Source: Psychrobacter sp. UBA5136 (lineage in GTDB: Bacteria; Pseudomonadota; Gammaproteobacteria; Pseudomonadales; Moraxellaceae). From it: a stretch of DNA of 23,452 bases. Positions within the stretch are counted from its first letter, which is position 1. Every line of letters starts with the position of its first letter. The DNA lies in assembly GCF_002414005.1 (NCBI RefSeq), contig NZ_DHYG01000065.1:1-23452 (forward strand), read 5' to 3'. The position numbers and the translations under genes are program-made. Under the pieces are notes generated by a model. That model did not search any database. It was not told where the DNA came from and was given only the letters and a program-made list of their open reading frames with translations. Positions 15,690 through 21,057 of the stretch are shown here, in pieces.

Positions 15690-16265
15690 ATGAGCGCGAA
15701 TGCCGCCGTTACATCAGCTAAGACCAATACCACAACCGATTCATCTAATACGCTCAATACCGATCATCCATTTTGGCAAATCATTCGCACCGTACCAGAC
15801 TTCCCAAAAGTTGGCATTGATTTTTATGATATTACTCCGTTACTACGCAGTCACATTAATGCGGTGATTGATGAGATGCTAGCGGCATTGCCGACGGGCT
15901 TGCTTGACGACATAGACTGCTTAGGGGCAGTGGAAGCGCGTGGGTTTGTCTTTGCCAGTTTGCTGGCAGGGCGCTTGGGTAAAGGGATGATTTTGCTGCG
16001 TAAACCCGGTAAATTGCCACCGCCCGTTGCCAATAAAGCTTATGCTTTGGAGTACGGTCAAGACACGCTTGAGATGCAAAATAATTTGCCGCCGGAGCGG
16101 GTATTGTTGGTTGATGATATCTTGGCGACCGGCGGCACGCTGATGACCGCTTATGAGCTCTGCAAGTCTGCCGAGCATACGGTCGTCGGCGCACTGGTAT
16201 TGCTAGACCTTGTGGATTTGCACGGCGAATTTCCCGTACCTGTTTATACGGTTTTAAAGGCTTAG
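15690..16265 (+). CDS. apt: Adenine phosphoribosyltransferase
   Basis: Purine salvage: adenine plus PRPP gives AMP and pyrophosphate in the cytoplasm. The 191 aa contain the Apt signature regions VPDFPKVGIDFYDITPLL (35-52), VEARGFVFASLLA (81-93), the flexible catalytic loop LLRKPGKLPPPV (102-113) and the PRPP-binding motif VLLVDDILATGGTL (138-151). About 25 extra Ser/Thr/Asn-rich residues precede the conserved part. AAGGG 5-6 nt before the ATG supports the long start. It is a single-gene unit between an extended -10 promoter and a strong terminator. Confidence 0.96.
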   Translation: MSANAAVTSAKTNTTTDSSNTLNTDHPFWQIIRTVPDFPKVGIDFYDITPLLRSHINAVIDEMLAALPTGLLDDIDCLGAVEARGFVFASLLAGRLGKGMILLRKPGKLPPPVANKAYALEYGQDTLEMQNNLPPERVLLVDDILATGGTLMTAYELCKSAEHTVVGALVLLDLVDLHGEFPVPVYTVLKA

Positions 16266-16284
16266 GAAATTGACTTGTTAGCAT

Positions 16285-16320
16285 AAAAAAGCGCGCTGAG
16301 TGAGTTCAGCGCGCTTTTTT
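16285..16320. terminator. Bidirectional terminator between apt and the convergent exported-protein gene
   Basis: Perfect 15-bp inverted repeat (16285-16299 with 16306-16320) with a 6-nt loop. The GC-rich core GCGCGCTGA/TCAGCGCGC is flanked by six A and six T. It is 20 nt past the apt stop and 31 nt from the stop of the minus-strand gene. Confidence 0.94.
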
Positions 16321-16351
16321 AATGGCATTTATTTGTTCGTCTTAACTTATT

Positions 16352-16861
16352 TTACTTGTCTTGCTGATAACTTTTACAAGCTTGTTCGACAAGTAGGCGA
16401 CTAATGGTTTTTGGCTTAGTAATTTTAAAGTCTTTGGTTGTCAGTATTGGCTTATCTGACTGCCAAGATTTTAATACTTTATCGTCAGCGGCATAATTTA
16501 CGTACGCGCGCCGATAGTAACTTGAGTCCTTGCAAGCGATGAGCCATTGCTGATCGCTGTGATGAATGCTAGTTTCTTTCACTGCTTTATTTGCTACTTT
16601 GTCTTTGTCATCTTTTCCCTTTGCGTCTTTTTCTTTACTGTCTTTCGCCGTAACTTTTGGTGCAGGGTAGGTTCTACGAATAGAGACGGTAATATTTTCG
16701 ACTTCTTTTTCATCAATAATATGAATGTCTGAGCGTTCGATAGAATCTAAATCTACGCTAAAAACAGAGCCAGTCTGACTTTTTGATACCTCTAACCAGT
16801 TTGCCGCATAGCCACTCATCGCAAGCGTACTACCTGCTAATATCACTGCTAGCCGTTTCAT
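16352..16861 (-). CDS. Small exported protein, possibly adhesin-E-like fold
   Basis: Function unknown. 169 aa beginning with a signal peptide (MKRLAVILAGSTLAMSGYAA, cleavage about residue 20). The mature start NWLEVSKSQTGSVFSVDLDSIER, a central beta-rich part, and a conserved-looking WLIACKDSSYYRRAY resemble the short periplasmic surface-adhesin-E type domain, whose hallmark is a Trp near the start and a VDxxSI segment. This is recall only. A Lys/Asp-rich low-complexity insertion (about 72-93, KDSKEKDAKGKDDKDK) breaks the domain. Two Cys (about 110 and 163) could pair in the periplasm. The ATG at 16861 has AAGG 8 nt upstream. Confidence 0.72.
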   Translation of the reverse strand: MKRLAVILAGSTLAMSGYAANWLEVSKSQTGSVFSVDLDSIERSDIHIIDEKEVENITVSIRRTYPAPKVTAKDSKEKDAKGKDDKDKVANKAVKETSIHHSDQQWLIACKDSSYYRRAYVNYAADDKVLKSWQSDKPILTTKDFKITKPKTISRLLVEQACKSYQQDK

Positions 16862-17166
16862 AATCGAGCCTTGCTTTTTGTTATATAAAGTCGCTTATCA
16901 TAGCCAACTTAATATAGGCAGGCAAATTTCTTTTATGACAAGGGGTTCATGCCGAGGCAATGTCAGCACTCTGATACAGCCAGTTCAACATAAAATCGCT
17001 ACGCTACTAGCGATGCGCGACTGATATAAATTCTTCTTGCTTGCTGTTATCACATAGGCTACGAAAAATTTATCCCAGTCGCACTTGGTGGGTTCATCTT
17101 TTTCAAATGTGATCATTATAAGCGGCGAACGCTTCACTAGCCTAAAACGAATAATAACCAAGGTAT
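16862..17166. other. Spacer downstream of transaldolase
   Basis: Holds a 7-bp perfect hairpin ATCGCTA-N6-TAGCGAT (16995-17014), a small AAGCG-N5-CGCTT hairpin (17120-17134) close to the transaldolase stop but without a T run, and a 43-codon minus-strand ORF listed separately. No normal terminator for transaldolase is visible. Confidence 0.45.
16985..17116 (-). CDS. Possible 43-aa ORF downstream of tal, or part of an interspersed repeat
   Basis: Unrecognised. The ORF opens at ATG 17116, 50 nt after the transaldolase stop on the same strand, and encodes MITFEKDEPTKCDWDKFFVA followed by a more basic half ending SRIASSVAILC. The first half looks protein-like, acidic then aromatic. The second half reads across the 16995-17014 hairpin, which is how translations of short interspersed repeats often look. 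No ribosome binding site is evident. Confidence 0.28.
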   Translation of the reverse strand: MITFEKDEPTKCDWDKFFVAYVITASKKNLYQSRIASSVAILC

Positions 17167-18108
17167 TTAATTACGCATCGCCGCTAGCATTTGCGCAAGC
17201 TCATCACGTGCACCGATAAAGCCATCGATGCCCTTGGGTAATAAGTCTTGCGTGACGATATCTTGCTGATAAGCGGCACTAAACTCGTCATGCGTTAAGC
17301 TGACTTTAGCCATGTCCGCCAACTCCATAGACATACTTGGTGATAGCTGACGCGTCACCTCAACATCCATTGCGGCCAGCTCGTCAATGAGATTGGGCGC
17401 GATGGTCAATAGATCACAGCCTGCCAGTGCCAATATTTGCTCAGTCGAGCGAAAACTTGCCCCCATTACTTGGGTTTCATAGCCATGCTGCTTGTAGTAT
17501 TGGTAAATAAGCTTGACCGATTGCACGCCCATGTCATCTGAGACTGGGACGTTTTGGCGGTTTTGCTGGCGTTTTTGCCAGTCTAAAATACGGCCAACAA
17601 AAGGGGAGATCAGGGTCACGCCAGCATCAGCACAAGCAATCGCTTGATGCTGACCGAATAATAACGTCAAATTACAGTGAATGCCCTGCGTTTCAAGATA
17701 ACGTGCCGCTTCAATCCCTTGCCAGGTTGCGGCCATTTTAATCAAGACGCGCTCTGAGTCGATACCTGCTTTTTGATACGCCTCCATAAAGCTTAAGGCT
17801 TTATCAATGGTTGCTTGGGTGTCATAAGACAGGCGCGCATCGACTTCGGTTGAGACGCGACCTTCAATCAATGCCAGAATATTACAGCCGATTTGCACGG
17901 TTAATTCATCAATCACCGCATCAACGTCGCCGCGGTGGCGACTCATGGTTTCTGACATCAGCGCTTCATTATCCGGATGAATGAGGGCTTTGGTAATCAG
18001 GCTAGGATTGGTAGTAGCATCGATGGGTTTAAGGCGCGCAATGGCGGCAAGGTCGCCCGTATCAGCGACAATAGTGGTCATGGTGCGAAGCTGTTGTAGT
18101 GCGCTCAT
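17167..18108 (-). CDS. tal: Transaldolase
   Basis: Non-oxidative pentose phosphate pathway: moves a dihydroxyacetone unit between sedoheptulose-7-phosphate and glyceraldehyde-3-phosphate, producing or consuming erythrose-4-phosphate. From ATG 18108 the protein is 313 aa, close to E. coli TalB (317). Class I motifs are DATTNPSLI, GRVSTEVDARLSYDT, the Schiff-base lysine in VLIKMAATWQG (K124 from this start), CNLTLLF and LISPFVGRILDW. AAGGA stands 7 nt before ATG 18108; the TTG 18129 that also opens the frame lies upstream of this site, so ATG 18108 is chosen. It is divergent from the aromatic amino-acid cluster, which consumes erythrose-4-phosphate via the shikimate pathway, so shared control is plausible but unproven. 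Confidence 0.95.
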   Translation of the reverse strand: MSALQQLRTMTTIVADTGDLAAIARLKPIDATTNPSLITKALIHPDNEALMSETMSRHRGDVDAVIDELTVQIGCNILALIEGRVSTEVDARLSYDTQATIDKALSFMEAYQKAGIDSERVLIKMAATWQGIEAARYLETQGIHCNLTLLFGQHQAIACADAGVTLISPFVGRILDWQKRQQNRQNVPVSDDMGVQSVKLIYQYYKQHGYETQVMGASFRSTEQILALAGCDLLTIAPNLIDELAAMDVEVTRQLSPSMSMELADMAKVSLTHDEFSAAYQQDIVTQDLLPKGIDGFIGARDELAQMLAAMRN

Positions 18109-18163
18109 CAGATATCCTTGGTATGTCAATTAACGTTGTGATGTTCTTATTTAAGTGGGTTGT

Positions 18164-18199
18164 CCATGATGTTTGTCTTTATAAAGCGATTCATCATGG
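18164..18199. promoter_or_regulatory. 36-bp nested dyad upstream of tal
   Basis: Outer arms CCATGATG (18164-18171) and CATCATGG (18192-18199) are perfect inverse complements. A perfect 10-bp palindrome CTTTATAAAG (18177-18186) sits at exactly the same centre (18181.5). It lies 56-91 nt before the tal ATG. There is no T tract and it is upstream of both genes, so a dimeric or tetrameric operator is more likely than a terminator. Confidence 0.5.
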
Positions 18200-18330
18200 C
18201 AGTATTGTTTGGTATGGTGAATTTAATAGCTATCTTTAAACTGTATCATAGATTTGAGCGCTTGTAGCCCGATAGTTTTACAAGGCATGCCTGCTATACC
18301 GTATAACTGTGCTAAGATTTATGGCAAATT

Positions 18331-18360
18331 GCGCATTTACGCGTTTTTACGCGCATTTAC
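18331..18360. repeat. Three 10-nt tandem units
   Basis: GCGCATTTAC, GCGTTTTTAC and GCGCATTTAC follow each other directly; the first and third are identical and the middle differs at two positions. They lie just upstream of the possible pheA -10 box. Confidence 0.85.
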
Positions 18361-18383
18361 GAATGGGCACTGACGATAGTTTT

Positions 18384-18392
18384 TGCTATAGT
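18384..18392 (+). promoter_or_regulatory. Possible extended -10 promoter of pheA
   Basis: TGCTATAGT matches an extended -10 (TGn plus TATAGT, one mismatch to TATAAT). No good -35 is at normal distance. It would give a leader of about 160 nt that contains a small hairpin and the 12-nt duplication. Confidence 0.4.
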
Positions 18393-18513
18393 AGAGCCGA
18401 TCAGTTGTTCGGCTTGCGCGAAACATGAGAAATAGTTAAGCATTTATTATTAAAACAATTTATCGAACAGAACGAATAGACCGAAAAAATAGTCACTTTT
18501 GACAGTTATAAAA

Positions 18514-18537
18514 TTCAGTAACAATTTCAGTAATAAT
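18514..18537. repeat. 12-nt tandem duplication before pheA
   Basis: TTCAGTAACAAT and TTCAGTAATAAT are adjacent (11 of 12 identical), ending 7 nt before the AAGGA of pheA (18545-18549). Confidence 0.8.
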
Positions 18538-18558
18538 ATTAGAAAAGGATGGGCGGTA

Positions 18559-19740
18559 ATGAGTGAGCAGTCACCAAAGCAATATGTAGACAATCTAAAC
18601 CAAACCCCTGCAAGCGTCGATGGGGCTGCAACTGATAAAGAGTTTTTAAACACATTGCGCCAAAGTATCGATGCGGTTGACTGCGAAATTCAGACGCTGA
18701 TTAACAACCGTGCCAAACTGGCTCAGCAAGTGGCGATGGTGAAAAAAGACCACGTAGCGAATAGCCCTGACGCCGAAAAAACCAATCCTATTTTTTATCG
18801 TCCTGAGCGTGAAGCGCAAGTGTTAAAGGCCGTGATGGAACGTAACACCGGACCTATCGCCGATGAAAAAATGGCGCGTTTGTTCCGTGAAATCATGTCA
18901 GTTTGCTTGGATTTAGAAGCTCCGCAGCGCATTGCGTTTTTGGGCCCTGTCGGTACCTTTACTCATGCTGCCGCACTCAAGCATTTCGGTAAAGCTGCTG
19001 ATACTGTGCCGCTAAATACTATTACTGACGTTTTTCGCGAAGTCGAAGCGGGCACGGCAATGTATGGCGTGGTGCCAGTTGAAAACTCGTCAGAGGGCGT
19101 AGTGAATCATACCTTAGATGGCTTTTTATCTTCTACTTTAAAAATAATCGGCGAAGTTGAGCTACCCATTCATCAAAACTTCTTGGTTGCTGAACATACC
19201 AAACTTGATGGCTTAAGCCGTATTTACTCGCATCAGCAGTCATTGGCGCAGTGCCGTCACTGGCTTGATGTCAATTATCCCAATGTCGAGCGCGTGGCGG
19301 TATCGAGCAATGGTGAGGCTGCACGCCGATTAAAAAACGAATGGCATTCAGCAGCAATTGCCGGTGATGTGGCGGCGGCAGAGTACGATTTACACAAGCT
19401 GTACTCGAACATCGAAGACAATCCGAGCAATACCACGCGTTTCCTAATCATTGGTCACGAAGCGATTGCGCCATCTGGTCAAGATAAAACTTCAATCATG
19501 GTGTCAGCGCATGATAAAGCAGGCGCATTAATCGAAATCTTAAAGCCCTTGTCTTATCATGGCGTGTCGATGACCAGTATCGAAACCCGTCCTGAACGTC
19601 CAAATAAGTGGGCTTACGTGTTCTTTATCGATATGGATGGCCACATTGAAGACGCAAATGTGAGTGCGGCAATTGCGGATATCCGCCCATTGGTCAAAGA
19701 TTTGCGTATCCTTGGTTCTTACCCAAAAGCCGTGCTATAA
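18559..19740 (+). CDS. pheA: Bifunctional chorismate mutase/prephenate dehydratase
   Basis: P-protein of phenylalanine synthesis: chorismate to prephenate to phenylpyruvate. From ATG 18559 it has 393 aa. The order is an AroQ-type chorismate mutase domain (about 27-118, LRQSIDAVDCEIQTLINNRA), prephenate dehydratase (about 124-300, FLGPVGTFTHAAA, VVPVENSSEGVV, and the catalytic TTRF at about 292-295) and a C-terminal ACT domain (about 310-390, AGALIEIL and ETRPERP) that in this family binds Phe for feedback inhibition. The frame is open from TTG 18499, but those 20 residues are Asn-rich and derive from the 12-nt duplication; AAGGA 9 nt before ATG 18559 decides the start. It is followed by hisC after 72 nt with no terminator, so it is the first gene of the aromatic cluster. 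Confidence 0.95.
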   Translation: MSEQSPKQYVDNLNQTPASVDGAATDKEFLNTLRQSIDAVDCEIQTLINNRAKLAQQVAMVKKDHVANSPDAEKTNPIFYRPEREAQVLKAVMERNTGPIADEKMARLFREIMSVCLDLEAPQRIAFLGPVGTFTHAAALKHFGKAADTVPLNTITDVFREVEAGTAMYGVVPVENSSEGVVNHTLDGFLSSTLKIIGEVELPIHQNFLVAEHTKLDGLSRIYSHQQSLAQCRHWLDVNYPNVERVAVSSNGEAARRLKNEWHSAAIAGDVAAAEYDLHKLYSNIEDNPSNTTRFLIIGHEAIAPSGQDKTSIMVSAHDKAGALIEILKPLSYHGVSMTSIETRPERPNKWAYVFFIDMDGHIEDANVSAAIADIRPLVKDLRILGSYPKAVL

Positions 19741-19812
19741 AGTTGGCTTAATAGAATGGTTCTAACAGGGATTCATCAACAGTAAATGCCTTATCACATC
19801 CAAGGATAAATC

Positions 19813-20955
19813 ATGCAGTCATTTCAATCGACAGAGTCAAATTTATCACCGCTTGTGCCTGCCTATGACAGTATGTTAGAGCTGATACCGTATCAGACAG
19901 GAAAGCCAGTTGAAGAGTTGACGCGCGAGTATGGCGTCTCAGATGTGGTCAAACTTGCCAGTAATGAAAATCCGCTAGGCTGCTCGCCGCACGTCACGCT
20001 CGCGATTACTGAGCAATTGGGTCAGCTGGCACGTTATCCTGATGGCAATGGTTATTATCTCAAACAAGCGCTTGCTGACTTTAACGATGTTGGTGTCGAC
20101 CAGATTACTTTAGGCAATGGCTCAGATGATTTGCTTGATATCTTGGCGCGTAGTTTTGTGAGCAGCAACGATGCCATCGTTTATAGTCAGTATGCTTTTA
20201 TCGTTTATCCGATGCTGACTAAAATGCAAGGGGCAACAGGCATAGAAGTACCTGCCCATCGCTTTGGTCATGATTTAAAAGCGATGAGTCAGGCAGTAAA
20301 TGACAACCCAAATACCAAAATGGTGTTTATTGCCAATCCAAACAATCCAACTGGCACCCAGCTTACGCAGCACGAGCTACGTGAGTTTGTTACTAGTGTG
20401 CCAAGCTCGGTGTTGGTCGTGTTAGATGAAGCTTATATCGAATATAGCCCTGAGAGTAATAATCGGGCGCTATTAGATGACTTTGATAACGTGGTGATTG
20501 TTCGTACCTTTTCCAAAGCCTATGGGCTTGCAGGCTTGCGAGTTGGTTACGCACTAAGCTCAGTAGCCGTCGCGGATTTACTCAATCGCATCCGTCAACC
20601 ATTTAACGTTAGTAGGGTTGCTTTAGCTGCCGCTGCTGCCGCGCTTGCCGATCAAGAGTTTATCGAAAAAACACGGCTCAACAATCAGGAGCAAATGCGC
20701 TGGCTAGAAAAGCAGTTTGATGCCTTGGGGCTAGGATTTATCAAGTCGCATGCCAACTCTGTCATGGTTGAAATAGAAGTTGAGATGGAAGACATCACTG
20801 CGGCTTCTATTCATCAAGCATTGCTCGAGCAGGGCGTTATCGTGCGTCCATTAGACGGTTATGGTTTGCCAAATTGGCTGCGTATCACGGTAGGGGTTGC
20901 AGAAGATAATATGCGCCTGATCGATACTTTGCGCTCTGTTTTGACTGATGACTGA
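19813..20955 (+). CDS. hisC: HisC-type aminotransferase (histidinol-phosphate/aromatic)
   Basis: PLP-dependent class I/II aminotransferase, 380 aa, of the HisC family. Motifs: LASNENPLG (48-56), ANPNNPTGT (174-182), VLDEAYIEY (203-211), the PLP lysine K235 in TFSKAYGLAGLRVGYAL, and the carboxylate-binding Arg near the end (NWLRITVG, R357). HisC makes histidinol phosphate, but homologues located between pheA and tyrA, as in Pseudomonas, are described as broad-specificity enzymes that also transaminate phenylpyruvate, prephenate or 4-hydroxyphenylpyruvate. The position here supports that role. AAGGA 7 nt before the ATG is strong. The next gene starts 102 nt later on the same strand with no visible terminator. 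A second hisC in the his operon would strengthen the aromatic assignment. Confidence 0.9.
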   Translation: MQSFQSTESNLSPLVPAYDSMLELIPYQTGKPVEELTREYGVSDVVKLASNENPLGCSPHVTLAITEQLGQLARYPDGNGYYLKQALADFNDVGVDQITLGNGSDDLLDILARSFVSSNDAIVYSQYAFIVYPMLTKMQGATGIEVPAHRFGHDLKAMSQAVNDNPNTKMVFIANPNNPTGTQLTQHELREFVTSVPSSVLVVLDEAYIEYSPESNNRALLDDFDNVVIVRTFSKAYGLAGLRVGYALSSVAVADLLNRIRQPFNVSRVALAAAAAALADQEFIEKTRLNNQEQMRWLEKQFDALGLGFIKSHANSVMVEIEVEMEDITAASIHQALLEQGVIVRPLDGYGLPNWLRITVGVAEDNMRLIDTLRSVLTDD

Positions 20956-21057
20956 TAAGAATTAACCCTCTGTTTTTTAATAAATAATTTAATTTTATGA
21001 CGCCAATGTTAGCTTGCGTTATGCATACTGATATTCGTTTGTTGAAAGAGAAACGCC

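Larger units (their letters stand above)
18109..18558. other. Divergent spacer between tal and pheA
   Basis: 450 nt without a gene. From left to right: a 36-bp nested dyad (18164-18199), three 10-nt tandem units (18331-18360), an extended -10-like word TGCTATAGT (18384-18392), a 6-bp hairpin AGCCGA-N8-TCGGCT right after it (18395-18414), and a 12-nt tandem duplication (18514-18537) just before the pheA ribosome binding site. No leader peptide rich in Phe was found. Confidence 0.5.

Noticed and set aside
15856..16284. 142-codon minus-strand frame antisense to apt
   Set aside because: It is antisense to the conserved apt gene, crosses toward the shared terminator, and has basic, low-complexity composition typical of a shadow frame.
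16935..17024. 29-codon plus-strand ORF after the small exported-protein gene
   Set aside because: No ribosome binding site, it reads through the hairpin, and the opposite strand gives an equally plausible small frame.
18331..18360. Three 10-nt repeats as a CRISPR fragment
   Set aside because: Units are directly adjacent with no spacers, far shorter than CRISPR repeats, and no cas genes are present.
18395..18558. Phe attenuator upstream of pheA
   Set aside because: There is one small hairpin, but I found no Phe-rich leader peptide, no competing hairpin and no T-run terminator in the leader.
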